From NCBI GenBank assembly GCA_046330315.1, contig JAXLSZ010000007.1, positions 124,001-188,000 on the forward strand: a DNA stretch of 64,000 bases, given 5' to 3'. Shown here in pieces: positions 32,603 through 42,359 of this stretch (position 1 is the first letter of the stretch; the number at the start of each line of letters is the position of its first letter). The translations under genes were made by a program, and so were the position numbers. The DNA comes from JAXLSZ01 sp046330315. GTDB taxonomy: Bacteria; Actinomycetota; Thermoleophilia; Solirubrobacterales; 70-9. The notes beneath the pieces were generated by a model, which made no database searches, was not told the origin of the DNA, and saw nothing but the letters and a program-made list of their open reading frames with translations.

Positions 32603-34144
32603 TCAGCCGGCCAGCAGGGAGGTGCCGGTCATCTCCGGCGGCTTCGCGATCCCCAGCAGCTCGAGCGCCGTGGGGGCGACGTCGGCGAGGATCCCGGAGT
32701 CCCGCAGCCGCACGCCCGTCGCGCTGACGATCAGCGGCACCGGGTTCAGCGAGTGGGCGGTGTTCGGCGAGCCGTCGGGCTCGAGCATGTTGTCGGCGTT
32801 CCCGTGGTCCGCCGTGACGATGCATGCCCCGCCCGAGCCGTGGACCGCGTCCACCACCTCGCCCAGGCACCCGTCCACGAACTCCACCGCTCGCACCGCC
32901 GCCGGGATCGAGCCGGTGTGTCCGACCATGTCGGGGTTGGCGAAGTTGATGATCCCGAACCTGAAGCCGTCGGCGGACCAGCGCCCGGCGAACTCCCGGG
33001 CGGCGGCGGCGGCGCTCATCTCGGGCTTCTGGTCGTAGGTCGGCACGTCCCGGGGGGAGTCCACCAGCCGGCGCTCCTCGCCCGACCACTGCTCCTCGCG
33101 CCCCCCGTTGAAGAAGTAGGTGACATGGGCGTACTTCTCGGTCTCGGCGACGTGGAGCTGACGCCCTCCCGCCTCCGAGACCACCTCGGCGAGGGTTGTC
33201 TCGGGGCGCGCCTCGGGAAAGGCCACCGGGTAGGGCCAGCCTTCCCTGTAGGTCGTCATCGTGGTGATGTCCAGGAACGGGCCGCCCGCCCTGGCGAAGC
33301 CGTCGAAATCGGGATCGGCGAGTGCCATCGTCATCTCCCTGGCCCTATCCGGCCTGAAATTGACGAAGATCGCGACGTCGCCCTCCTCCGCCCCGTCGTA
33401 GTCGCCGACCACCGTCGGCCTGATGAACTCGTCGGTCTCGCCGCGCTCGTAGGCGGACGCCACGGCCTCGTCCGCGTCGCGGGACCGGAGGCCCTCGCCG
33501 TGAACGATCGCGTCGTAGGCGAGCTTGACCCGCTCCCAGCGGGTGTCCCGGTCCATCGCGTAGTAGCGCCCCGACACTGTCCCAACGCGACCGGCGTGGC
33601 GCAGCCAGCGCACCAGCTCGGAGACGTAGCCGCGGCCGGAGTGCGGGAGCGTGTCGCGGCCGTCCGTGAAGGCGTGGAAGACGACGTCGGGAACGCCCTC
33701 CTGGGTGGCCAGCTCGATGCAGGCCTCGAGGTGCTCCCAGCCCGAGTGGACGCCGCCGTCGGAGACCAGGCCGAGCAGGTGCACCCGGCCGCTGGCGCTG
33801 TCGCGGGCTCGCGCGCAGGCCGAGCGCAGGGGCTCGATGTCGAAGAAGGATCCGTCGGCGATCGCGTCGTCGATACGGGCGAGGTCCTGCTTGACCACGG
33901 CTCCGGCGCCGAGGTTGAGATGCCCGACCTCCGAGTTGCCCATCTGCCCCTCGGGCAGGCCCACGTCGCGACCCTGGGCCGAGAGCCGGGTGTGCGGGCA
34001 CCGGGCCCAAAGCTCGTCGAAGACCGGCGTGTCGGCCCGGGAGATCGCGTTCCCCGGGCCCGGGGGAGCCAGTCCCCACCCGTCGAGGATGATCAGCGCC
34101 AGCGAGGGGACCGGCAGCCCGGCGGGCCCGGGCGCGACGCTCAC
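32603..34144 (-). CDS. gpmI: 2,3-bisphosphoglycerate-independent phosphoglycerate mutase
   Basis: A 513-residue alkaline-phosphatase-fold enzyme that interconverts 3- and 2-phosphoglycerate with two manganese ions. It has LIILDGWGL with a metal aspartate, the phospho-serine in GQMGNSEVGHLN, the substrate loop HAFTDGRDTLP, VNFRPDRARE, INFANPDMVGHTG and TADHGNADNM. Length is normal for the family. GTG 34144. It is the last gene of the gap-pgk-tpiA-gpmI run and lies 34 bp after tpiA. Confidence 0.96.
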   Translation of the reverse strand: MSVAPGPAGLPVPSLALIILDGWGLAPPGPGNAISRADTPVFDELWARCPHTRLSAQGRDVGLPEGQMGNSEVGHLNLGAGAVVKQDLARIDDAIADGSFFDIEPLRSACARARDSASGRVHLLGLVSDGGVHSGWEHLEACIELATQEGVPDVVFHAFTDGRDTLPHSGRGYVSELVRWLRHAGRVGTVSGRYYAMDRDTRWERVKLAYDAIVHGEGLRSRDADEAVASAYERGETDEFIRPTVVGDYDGAEEGDVAIFVNFRPDRAREMTMALADPDFDGFARAGGPFLDITTMTTYREGWPYPVAFPEARPETTLAEVVSEAGGRQLHVAETEKYAHVTYFFNGGREEQWSGEERRLVDSPRDVPTYDQKPEMSAAAAAREFAGRWSADGFRFGIINFANPDMVGHTGSIPAAVRAVEFVDGCLGEVVDAVHGSGGACIVTADHGNADNMLEPDGSPNTAHSLNPVPLIVSATGVRLRDSGILADVAPTALELLGIAKPPEMTGTSLLAG

Positions 34145-34178
34145 GGACGCCCCCGCGAGGGCCCCGGGCCGGCGCCGC

Positions 34179-34934
34179 TCACCCAGCCGCCTCGACGATC
34201 GCCGCGAAGTCGGCCGCCTCGAGGCTGGCGCCGCCGACCAGAGCGCCGTCGATGTCCGGCCGGGAGAGCAGCTCGGCGGCGTTCGCCGGCTTCACCGAGC
34301 CTCCGTAGAGGATCCGGACCGCCTCCGCTCCCGCGCCTCTGGCGCGCAGCATGTCGCGGATGAAGGCGATCGCCTCCTGGGCCTGCTCGGGGGTGGCGGT
34401 GCGGCCGGTGCCGATCGCCCAGATCGGCTCGTAGGCGACCACCACCCCGGCCAGGTCGGTGGACCCGACCTCGGAGAGGTCGGCCTGGACCTGGCGCTCC
34501 AGCACCGCCTCGGTCTGCCCGTCGTCCCGGGCCCGCTCGGTCTCCCCGACGCAGAGGATCGGCTCCAGGCCGGCGGCGATCGCCGCCGGCACCTTGCGCG
34601 CCAGCGCCTCGTCGGTCTCGCCGAACAGCTCGCGCCGCTCGGAGTGCCCGAGGATGACCGCGCCGGCGCCGACGTCGAGCAGCATCGAGGCGGAGACCTC
34701 TCCGGTGAAGGCCCCCGATGCGGCCTCGTGCATGTTCTGGGCCGCCACCCTCACGTGGGACCCGGCGCAGGCCTCGACTGCGGCCGCCAGCGCCGTGAAG
34801 GGCGGGCAGACCACGACCTCGGGCCCGTCGGGCCCCGGGGCGCCGGGCAGGAACTCCGCAAGGAAGGCGCCGGCCTCGTCTGCCGTCTTGTTCATCTTCC
34901 AGTTCGCCGCCAGGTAGGGGCGCCGCTTGCTCAC
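34179..34934 (-). CDS. tpiA: Triosephosphate isomerase
   Basis: A 251-residue TIM barrel. AANWKMNKT carries the active-site N and K, GHSERR contains the catalytic histidine, VAYEPIWAIGTG the catalytic glutamate, and VRILYGGSVKPANA plus GALVGGASLEA form the phosphate grip. It interconverts dihydroxyacetone phosphate and glyceraldehyde-3-phosphate. Its GTG overlaps the pgk stop as GTGA, so the two are translationally coupled. Confidence 0.96.
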   Translation of the reverse strand: MSKRRPYLAANWKMNKTADEAGAFLAEFLPGAPGPDGPEVVVCPPFTALAAAVEACAGSHVRVAAQNMHEAASGAFTGEVSASMLLDVGAGAVILGHSERRELFGETDEALARKVPAAIAAGLEPILCVGETERARDDGQTEAVLERQVQADLSEVGSTDLAGVVVAYEPIWAIGTGRTATPEQAQEAIAFIRDMLRARGAGAEAVRILYGGSVKPANAAELLSRPDIDGALVGGASLEAADFAAIVEAAG

Positions 34935-36172
34935 GACTCAGCTCCTTTCCCGGGCGCGCCGCCCGGATCGCCGGATCCAGCCTCGGGGACGTCCATCAGG
35001 GCCTCCACGCCGGGCAGCTTCCTGCCCTCCAGCAACTCCAGGGAGGCGCCGCCGCCGGTGCTCAGCCAGTCGACCCGGTCGGCGAGGCCGAACCGCTTGA
35101 GGGCGGCGACCGAGTCGCCACCGCCGACCACGGTGGTGCCGGGTGCCCCGGCAACCGCCTCGGCGACCGCGCGCGTCCCGGCGGCGAAGGGCTCCATCTC
35201 GAAGGCCCCCATCGGCCCGTTCCACAGCACCGTCCCGGCCTTCCCCACCGCCTCGGCGTAGGCCTCGCGGGTGCGGGGCCCGATGTCCAGGCCCATCCAC
35301 CCCGCGGGAACCTCGACCCCGTCCGTCTCGCGGCTCTCGGCCTCGGCGTCGAAGCGGGCGGCGATCACCAGGTCGCTGGGAAGGGAGAGCTCGCAGCCCC
35401 CCTTCGCGGCCTCGGCCAGCGCCCGCTCGGCGAGGCCCACCCCCTCATCCTCGACCAGGGAGTCGCCGGTCGCGATCCCCAGGGCCCGGAAGAAGCTGAA
35501 GCACATCGCTCCCCCGATCAGGATCCTGTCGGCCAGCTCCAGGAAGCGGTCGATGACGCCGATCTTGTCGCTCACCTTCGCCCCGCCCAGCACCACCACG
35601 AGCGGGCGATCGGGATCGGTGACGATCGCCCCGAGATGGGAGAGCTCGCTGTCCATCAGCAGGCCAGCGTAGGAGGGGAGCAGCCCCGCGACGCCGGCCG
35701 TGGAGGCGTGGGCGCGGTGGGCGGTGCCGAAGGCGTCGTTGACGTAGAGATCGGCCAGGGAAGCGAGGGCGCGGGCGAGCGCCGCGTCGTTCCCGGTCTC
35801 ACCCGGCTCGAAGCGGCTGTTCTCCAGCAGCATCACCTCGCCCTCGGCCAGCTCGGAGGCCATCTCCGAGGCGCCCTCCCCGGCGACGTCTGGAGCGCAG
35901 CGGACCTCGGTGCCGAGCAGCTCGCCGAGGCGCCGGGCCACCGGGGCCATCGAGAGCGCCGGGTCCGGCCTCCCGCCGGGGCGCCCGAGGTGGGAGACGC
36001 AGATCACCCGGGCGCCGCGCTCGCGCAGCAGCGCGATGGTCGGCAGGGCGGCGCGGATCCGGGTGTCGTCGGCGACCTCCCCCCCGCTCAGGGGGACGTT
36101 GAAGTCCACCCGGACCAGCACCCGCCGGCCCGCAACGTCGGCGTCACGGACGCTTGCCTTGCGAGCGCTCAA
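34931..36172 (-). CDS. pgk: Phosphoglycerate kinase
   Basis: A 413-residue two-domain kinase of glycolysis. VLVRVDFNVPL, the HLGRPGG loop, ENSRFEPGE, KVSDKIGVI, the ADP-binding WNGPMGAFEM and the hinge GGGDSVAAL appear in order. No ATG is present near the conserved start; TTG at 36172 puts the gene 17 bp after gap, while TTG at 36214 would overlap gap by 26 bp. I prefer the former. It acts between gap and gpmI in the same operon and overlaps tpiA by four bases. Confidence 0.95.
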   Translation of the reverse strand: MSARKASVRDADVAGRRVLVRVDFNVPLSGGEVADDTRIRAALPTIALLRERGARVICVSHLGRPGGRPDPALSMAPVARRLGELLGTEVRCAPDVAGEGASEMASELAEGEVMLLENSRFEPGETGNDAALARALASLADLYVNDAFGTAHRAHASTAGVAGLLPSYAGLLMDSELSHLGAIVTDPDRPLVVVLGGAKVSDKIGVIDRFLELADRILIGGAMCFSFFRALGIATGDSLVEDEGVGLAERALAEAAKGGCELSLPSDLVIAARFDAEAESRETDGVEVPAGWMGLDIGPRTREAYAEAVGKAGTVLWNGPMGAFEMEPFAAGTRAVAEAVAGAPGTTVVGGGDSVAALKRFGLADRVDWLSTGGGASLELLEGRKLPGVEALMDVPEAGSGDPGGAPGKGAES

Positions 36173-36188
36173 GGCCCGGCGAGCCCCG

Positions 36189-37199
<1,011 letters not shown>

Positions 37200-37215
37200 T
37201 TCAGTGGTTCCTCCT

Positions 37216-37233
37216 GGGTCTCATTGGAGACCC
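37216..37233 (-). promoter_or_regulatory. Hairpin in the gap leader
   Basis: On the minus strand GGGTCTC-CAAT-GAGACCC forms a perfect 7-bp stem with a tetraloop directly 5' of the AGGAGGAA of gap. It does not cover the ribosome binding site, so mRNA stabilisation or a protein site is more likely than occlusion (inference). Confidence 0.45.
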
Positions 37234-37247
37234 GATCTTATGGACTC

Positions 37248-37610
37248 TCAGGTGGCGCCGATGGTCAGCTCGATGTCGTAGCCGTCCGGGTCGGTGAGGA
37301 AGGCCGAGTACGAGCCGGAGCCCTCGCCCCGGGATTCGCCGGGCCCGGCGGCGCTGCGGCCGCCCGCCCCCACCCCGGCCTCCCAGCCCGCCTTGACCGC
37401 GGCGATTCCCTTCGCCGCGAAGCAGAGAAGGCCGAAGCCGGGCCTCGCCTGCGAGCCGGAGGAGACGAAGAAGACCGGCTTGGCGATGCCCCAGCCGATC
37501 GTCTGCCCGTCCTCGAAGTGCCGGCGCCATCCGAGCGGGCCGAGCAGCGCGTCGTAGAAGGCGGCGCTCCTCCCCAGGTCGGACACTTCGAGGCGGACGT
37601 GATGCAGCAC
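37248..37610 (-). CDS. Glyoxalase/VOC-family protein
   Basis: A 120-residue VOC-fold protein starting MLHHVRLEVSDLGRSAAFYD, with metal-ligand-like H4, and ending FLTDPDGYDIELTIGA with the C-terminal glutamate. The two beta-alpha-beta-beta-beta modules are recognisable. Members of this group include glyoxalases, dioxygenases and resistance proteins; the substrate is unknown. It precedes gap by 48 bp on the same strand but probably has no glycolytic role. Downstream of the ABC permease gene it begins a separate transcript. Confidence 0.82.
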   Translation of the reverse strand: MLHHVRLEVSDLGRSAAFYDALLGPLGWRRHFEDGQTIGWGIAKPVFFVSSGSQARPGFGLLCFAAKGIAAVKAGWEAGVGAGGRSAAGPGESRGEGSGSYSAFLTDPDGYDIELTIGAT

Positions 37611-37715
37611 GGCGGTCAGGCTATACGGGGGCGGGGCAGCGGTGCTTGGAGACCCGCCAGGGACGGGGCTGCGGTGCCTGGGGACCCCCGCCGCCGGACC
37701 CCGACGGGGCCACGG

Positions 37716-38492
37716 TCAGCCCGATCTCGGCGTCCAGCGGAAGAAGCGGGCGGCGAACAGCAGACCGGCCACCCCCCAGACCGCGACGATCGCCAGGTTG
37801 TCGAGCTCCAGGCCGGAGCCGCCCCCGCCGGCCGGGACGTAGGCGCTGAAGAAGGCCTCGAAGAAGTGACGGATCGGGAAGGCGTCGGCAAAATGGATCA
37901 CGCCGCTGGGAAGCTGGTCGTCGGGGATGAACACCCCCGAGAGGAAGTAGAGCGGTAGGAGGATCGCATTGACGATCGGGGCGGCGGCGTCCTGCGAGGG
38001 GATCACCGCGGTCAGCGCGATCCCAAGGCAGCAGAAGGCGGCGGCCCCGACGCAGAGGGTGATCAGCACGGCCGGCATCCGCCCCCAGGGGATCGGCACC
38101 CCGTAGAGAAGCCAGCCGATCGCCGCCAGCAGCGCGAACATCACCAGGGAGACGACGATCGAGTTGCCGACCCGGCCGGAGACGAAGACCCAGGGCGGCA
38201 TCGGCGTCCCCCTCCCGCGCTTCAGCCGCCCGTCCTCCCGAGCGACCGTCAGCGACATCGCGAGGTTCTGCATGGTCGCCGAGATGATCGAGAGGGTGAT
38301 GATCGCCGGGACGTAGTAGGTGGTGGTCTTGATGCCGCCGCGCACGTCCACGGTCTGCCCGCCGAACACCGTGGCGAAGATCAGCAGCAGGATCACGGGG
38401 AACATCACCGTGAAGAAGACCGACGCCGGGTTGCGCCAGAAGGTCTTCTGGTCGTAGCGGAACTGGTGCAGCGCGAGGGCCGGCCCGCTCAT
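37716..38492 (-). CDS. ABC-2-type exporter permease
   Basis: A 258-residue membrane protein of the ABC-2 (DrrB/YadH-like) class with six helices. FWRNPASVFFTVMFPVILLL at the start and the later PLYFLSGVFIPDDQLP segment are typical. It partners the ATPase encoded just upstream, whose stop codon overlaps its ATG (ATGA, 38489-38492). Drugs, lipids or polysaccharide precursors are typical substrates; none can be specified. It sits where other actinobacteria often have yvcK and whiA. Confidence 0.9.
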   Translation of the reverse strand: MSGPALALHQFRYDQKTFWRNPASVFFTVMFPVILLLIFATVFGGQTVDVRGGIKTTTYYVPAIITLSIISATMQNLAMSLTVAREDGRLKRGRGTPMPPWVFVSGRVGNSIVVSLVMFALLAAIGWLLYGVPIPWGRMPAVLITLCVGAAAFCCLGIALTAVIPSQDAAAPIVNAILLPLYFLSGVFIPDDQLPSGVIHFADAFPIRHFFEAFFSAYVPAGGGGSGLELDNLAIVAVWGVAGLLFAARFFRWTPRSG

Positions 38493-39409
38493 CGTTCCTC
38501 CTCGCCGCCGCTGGTCAGCTCGATGTAGATGTCCTCGAGGGTCGGCCTCGTCACCTCGAGGCCCTCGAGCTCGAGGCGGCGCTCCAGGGCCCAGCCCGTG
38601 AGTCGGTTCAGGTCGGCCACCGGGTCGCCGGAGGCGAGCTCCACCGCCCCCGCGCCGTTGGACGCGGGGACGGCGCGGAGGCCCGCCGGGAGCTCGGAGG
38701 CCTGCACCCCCTGCGGCAGCCTGAAGCTGATCGTCGCCGGCTGCTCGCCACGGTCGCCGAGGTCGTCGGGGGTTCCCCGCGCGACGATCTCGCCGCGAGC
38801 GATGATCGCCACGCGGTCGGCGAGCCGCTGCGCCTCGTCCATGTAGTGGGTGGTGAGGAAGATCGTCTTTCCGAGATCGCGCAGCCCCGCGATCACGTCC
38901 CACGCCTGGCGGCGGGCCGTCGGGTCAAACCCCGTGGTCGGCTCGTCGAGGAAGAGCAGCTCCGGATCCCCGACCAGGGCGATGCCGACGTCGAGGCGGC
39001 GCTGCTGGCCCCCGGACAGCCTGCTCGCCCTCTCCTCCGCCTTCTCGCCGAGGCCGACCAGCGCGATCACCTCGTCAACCGGCCGCGGCTCGCGGTAGTA
39101 GCCGGCGTAGAGCTCCAGCGACTCCCGGACGGTCAGGTAGGGATCGAGCTTGTTGGTCTGCAGGACGATCCCGATCCGCTCCCTCCAGGCCGCCCCGGCC
39201 GTCCCGGGGTCCTTGCCCAGCACCTCGACCTCCCCCCCGCTTCGCTGCCTGTAGCCCTCGAGGATCTCGACCGTGGTCGTCTTCCCGGCCCCGTTCGGGC
39301 CGAGGAACGCGAAGACCTCTCCCGGCTCGACCTCGAGGTCGATCCCGCGCACCGCCTCGAAGTCCCCGTAGGACTTGCGCAGGCCGCCTATCGAGATCGC
39401 GGATTCCAC
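38489..39409 (-). CDS. ABC-2-type exporter ATPase (DrrA-like)
   Basis: A 306-residue ATPase: Walker A GPNGAGKTTT, Q-loop VLQTNKLDPYLTV, signature LSGGQQRRLD, Walker B LLFLDEPTTGFDP and H-loop TTHYMDEA. The C-terminal extension after residue 215 (ISFRLPQGVQASEL and the terminal DIYIELTSG) is characteristic of the drug/antibiotic exporter ATPases. Coupled to the permease by ATGA. It starts 34 bp downstream of rapZ on the same strand. Confidence 0.94.
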   Translation of the reverse strand: MESAISIGGLRKSYGDFEAVRGIDLEVEPGEVFAFLGPNGAGKTTTVEILEGYRQRSGGEVEVLGKDPGTAGAAWRERIGIVLQTNKLDPYLTVRESLELYAGYYREPRPVDEVIALVGLGEKAEERASRLSGGQQRRLDVGIALVGDPELLFLDEPTTGFDPTARRQAWDVIAGLRDLGKTIFLTTHYMDEAQRLADRVAIIARGEIVARGTPDDLGDRGEQPATISFRLPQGVQASELPAGLRAVPASNGAGAVELASGDPVADLNRLTGWALERRLELEGLEVTRPTLEDIYIELTSGGEEER

Positions 39410-39443
39410 CGGGTGGATGGTAGGGGCGGACGGCCCGGAGGGG

Positions 39444-40334
39444 TCAGTCGTCGAGCTCCACGTCGCGGTGCTTGACCCGCACCACGACGTCCTCGCGGGC
39501 GGCGAGGTCCCGCCGAATGCGATCGGCCACCGTCACCGAGCGGTGGCGGCCCCCGGTGCAGCCGATCGCGATCGTCAGGTGGCTCTTCCCCTCGGCCACG
39601 TAGGCCGGGACCAGGAACTCCAGCAGGGGCAGGAGCCGCCCGTAGAACTCGCCCGCCTGGGTACCCGACTCGACGTAGGCGCGCACCTCCCCGTCGAGGC
39701 CGGTCATCGGCCTCAGCTCGGGGAGGTAGTGGGGGTTGGGGAGGAAGCGGACGTCGAGCGTGAGGTCGGCGTCCCTGGGGGGCCCGTTCTTGAACCCGAA
39801 GGTGAGCAGCGTCAGGGCGAGCCGCCCGCCCGGCTCGGCCCCGAGGATCTCCTCGGAGATCCTCCGCCGCAGGGCGCCGGCCTTCAGCCCGCTGGTGTCG
39901 ATCACGACGTCGGCGCGCTCGCGCAGGGGGGCGAGCGGCTCCTGCTCGGCCCTGATCCCCTCGACGATCCTGCCCTCCGGGGCCAGGGGGTGGCGGCGGC
40001 GGGTCTCCTTGTAGCGGTCGACCAGCGTCTCCTCGTCGGCCTCGAGGAAGAGCACCAGGGGGCGCAGGCCCTGGTGGTCGAGCTCGTCGAGCACCTGGAT
40101 CAGCTCCTCGAAGAACCCGCCGCCGCGCACGTCGGAGACCACCGCGGCCCGCTCGACCGAGCTCCCGGGATGCCTGAAGAGCTCGCCGAGCTGGCCGATC
40201 ATCCGCGGCGGAAGGTTGTCCACGCAGAAGTAACCGCCGTCCTCGAAGGCGGCGATCGCCTCCGACTTCCCGGCCCCCGAGCGGCCGGTGATCACGACCA
40301 TGCGCACGCCTGGTCTGTCGGGCGGGCCGCTCAT
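39444..40334 (-). CDS. rapZ: RapZ-type RNase adapter / nucleotide-binding protein
   Basis: A 296-residue P-loop protein (Walker A GRSGAGKSEA at 17-26) with CVDNLPP, VSDVRGGGFF and the C-terminal GCTGGRHRSVTVADR. These define the RapZ/YvcJ family, which in enterobacteria directs RNase E to small RNAs and in Gram-positive bacteria has an unclear role linked to cell-wall precursor sensing. Its ATG overlaps the uvrC stop (ATGA). The usual companions yvcK and whiA are not downstream; an ABC exporter is. Confidence 0.93.
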   Translation of the reverse strand: MSGPPDRPGVRMVVITGRSGAGKSEAIAAFEDGGYFCVDNLPPRMIGQLGELFRHPGSSVERAAVVSDVRGGGFFEELIQVLDELDHQGLRPLVLFLEADEETLVDRYKETRRRHPLAPEGRIVEGIRAEQEPLAPLRERADVVIDTSGLKAGALRRRISEEILGAEPGGRLALTLLTFGFKNGPPRDADLTLDVRFLPNPHYLPELRPMTGLDGEVRAYVESGTQAGEFYGRLLPLLEFLVPAYVAEGKSHLTIAIGCTGGRHRSVTVADRIRRDLAAREDVVVRVKHRDVELDD

Positions 40335-42277
40335 CCGGTCCGGTTGAGCTGCTCGTGGATCTCCCGGGCGACCTTCCCCGGGACCCCCGGAACCGCCTCC
40401 AGCTCCTCGCGGCTCGCCGCCAGAAGCCTGTCCGGAGAGCCGAAGTGCTGAAGCAGCGCGCGCTTGCGCACGGGCCCCACCCCGCGGAGCTCGTCCAGCA
40501 CCGAGCCGGTCATCGCCCGGTCGCGCCTGCCGCGGTGATGCTCGACGGCAAACCGGTGCGCCTCGTCGCGAACCCTCTGCAGGAGCTTCGAGGCCTCCGA
40601 GTCGGGCGCCAGGTCGATCGGCTCCCGGCGCCCGGGGACGAAGACCTCCTCGAGCCGCTTGGCGAGACCGATCACCGTCACCCCGCGCTCCGCGAAGGGC
40701 CGCAGAGCCCGCATCCCGGCGCCGAGCTGTCCCTTGCCCCCGTCGATGACGATCAGCGACGGCCGCGAGGCGAAGCTCTCGTCGCGCTCGGCGTCGTGGG
40801 GGGAGAGGTCGGCCTGCTCGAGGTAGCGGTTCATGCGCCGGCCGAGGACCTCCTCCATCGCCGCGAAGTCGTCGGGCCCACGCGCCTCGGGTCCGGGCGC
40901 GGAACGCAGGTCTCCGCGGACCCGAAAGCGGCGGTAGTGGGCCTTCTTGGTGGCGCCACCCTCGAAGACGACCATCGAGGCAACGGCGTGCTCGGCCCCG
41001 AGGTTGGAGATGTCGAACCCCTCGACCCTCACCGGGACCTCCTCCATGCCGAGCGCGTCGCGGAGCGCCGAGAGCGACTCGACGCGGCGCTGGCGGCGGT
41101 GCTCGCGTCGCAGGCGGTCCTGGTCGAGCGCCAGTCTCGCGTTTCGCTCCGCCAGCTCGCGGAGGCGGCGCTTGTCGCCGCGCTCCGCCGGCCTCACCTC
41201 CACCGGGGAGCCGCGCCGCTCGCTGAGGGCCTCGGAGAGCAGCTCCGCCCTGTCGCGCAGGTAGGGCCCGACGACGATCGTCCGCGGGGTCGCCGGAGTG
41301 GCCGCGTAGTACTGGCCGATGAACTCCTCGGCCACCTCCGGGAGTTCCCTCTCCCCCTTGTTGTCGAGGTAGAAGCTCTGGCGCTCGGCCAGGATGCCGT
41401 CGCGGACCTGGAAGACCTGGGCGTTCGCGTCGGGACCCTCGACGGCGACTCCGATCACGTCGGCGGTCCCGATCGACCCGCCGGCCACCTGCTGGCGCTC
41501 GAACAGCGAGCGCACCGCGGCGAGGCGGTCCCGATGCATCGCCGCCCGCTCGAACTGCCGGGCCGCCGCCGCCCTCTCCATGGCACCCTCCTCGTCGCGC
41601 TCCACCTGGCGGTAGCGACCCGAGAGGAAGTCGACGATCGCGTCGATGTTCGCCCGGTAGCTGTCGCGATCGATGTAGTCCACGCAGGGCGCCCCGCAGC
41701 GCTTGATGAAGTAGTCGAGGCAGGGGCTTCCGGAGCGCCGGCCTGGCTCTGGGCCCTCGCAGGTGCGGTACTGGAAGAGCTTGCCGAGCAGGTCGAGGGT
41801 CTCGCGGACCCGCCTGGCGCTCGAGAACGGCCCGAAATAGGCGCGCCCGGGGCGGTGCCTCTCCCGGGTGAAGTAGACGCGGGGGAAGTCCTCGTCGAGG
41901 CTGATCCCCACGTAGGGATAGGACTTGTCGTCCCGCAGCCGGATGTTGAAGCGGGGGCGATGGCGCTTGATGAAGCTCTGCTCGGCGAGCAGCGCCTCCG
42001 CCTCGGTGGCGGTGACCAGGCACTCGATCGATTCCACCCGCCTGGTCAGCTCGCTCTCGCGGCCGGAGAAGTGCGAGGCGACCCGCTTGCGGATCGAGCG
42101 CGCCTTGCCGACGTAGAGCACCCGTCCGGTGCGGTCCTTGAAGACGTAGACGCCCGGCGAGTCCGGCAGTCCCCGGCGCTGCTCGGCGAGGCGGTCGGTC
42201 CCGGAACCCCGAGGCTCGCCGATATGACCGGACCCCTCGGCAGCCCCGGGGGTGCGCTGTCCGTCGCTCTCGCTCAT
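40331..42277 (-). CDS. uvrC: UvrC excinuclease subunit
   Basis: A 648-residue nucleotide excision repair nuclease. The GIY-YIG domain appears as GVYVFKDRTGRVLYVGKARS (about residues 42-61), a four-cysteine-type region around GSPCLDYFIKRCGAPC, the UVR helix pair, an RNase H-like nuclease domain with VDGGKGQLG-type IDGGKGQLGAG and a C-terminal double helix-hairpin-helix (VGPVRKRALLQHFGS). It cuts both sides of DNA lesions with UvrAB. The start ATG 42277 precedes a variable 30-residue extension. No SOS box is visible near it. Confidence 0.96.
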   Translation of the reverse strand: MSESDGQRTPGAAEGSGHIGEPRGSGTDRLAEQRRGLPDSPGVYVFKDRTGRVLYVGKARSIRKRVASHFSGRESELTRRVESIECLVTATEAEALLAEQSFIKRHRPRFNIRLRDDKSYPYVGISLDEDFPRVYFTRERHRPGRAYFGPFSSARRVRETLDLLGKLFQYRTCEGPEPGRRSGSPCLDYFIKRCGAPCVDYIDRDSYRANIDAIVDFLSGRYRQVERDEEGAMERAAAARQFERAAMHRDRLAAVRSLFERQQVAGGSIGTADVIGVAVEGPDANAQVFQVRDGILAERQSFYLDNKGERELPEVAEEFIGQYYAATPATPRTIVVGPYLRDRAELLSEALSERRGSPVEVRPAERGDKRRLRELAERNARLALDQDRLRREHRRQRRVESLSALRDALGMEEVPVRVEGFDISNLGAEHAVASMVVFEGGATKKAHYRRFRVRGDLRSAPGPEARGPDDFAAMEEVLGRRMNRYLEQADLSPHDAERDESFASRPSLIVIDGGKGQLGAGMRALRPFAERGVTVIGLAKRLEEVFVPGRREPIDLAPDSEASKLLQRVRDEAHRFAVEHHRGRRDRAMTGSVLDELRGVGPVRKRALLQHFGSPDRLLAASREELEAVPGVPGKVAREIHEQLNRTG

Positions 42278-42359
42278 CCGTTCAAAGGGTAGGCTCCCGG
42301 CCCCACGGCCCGGGCGGTGACGGTCCGGCCCCCGACCCGAGAGGAGACCGCTGAGCGCC

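Noticed and set aside
37617..37700. Degenerate repeat (GGGGCAGCGGTGCTTGGAGA and a diverged second copy) between the VOC and ABC permease genes
   Set aside because: Only two imperfect copies are present, with several mismatches and no clear period.
39444..42023. An 859-codon frame appearing to fuse uvrC sequence with rapZ
   Set aside because: Only its last 296 codons are RapZ-like. The upstream part is an out-of-frame reading of uvrC, and a clean ATGA junction marks the true rapZ start.
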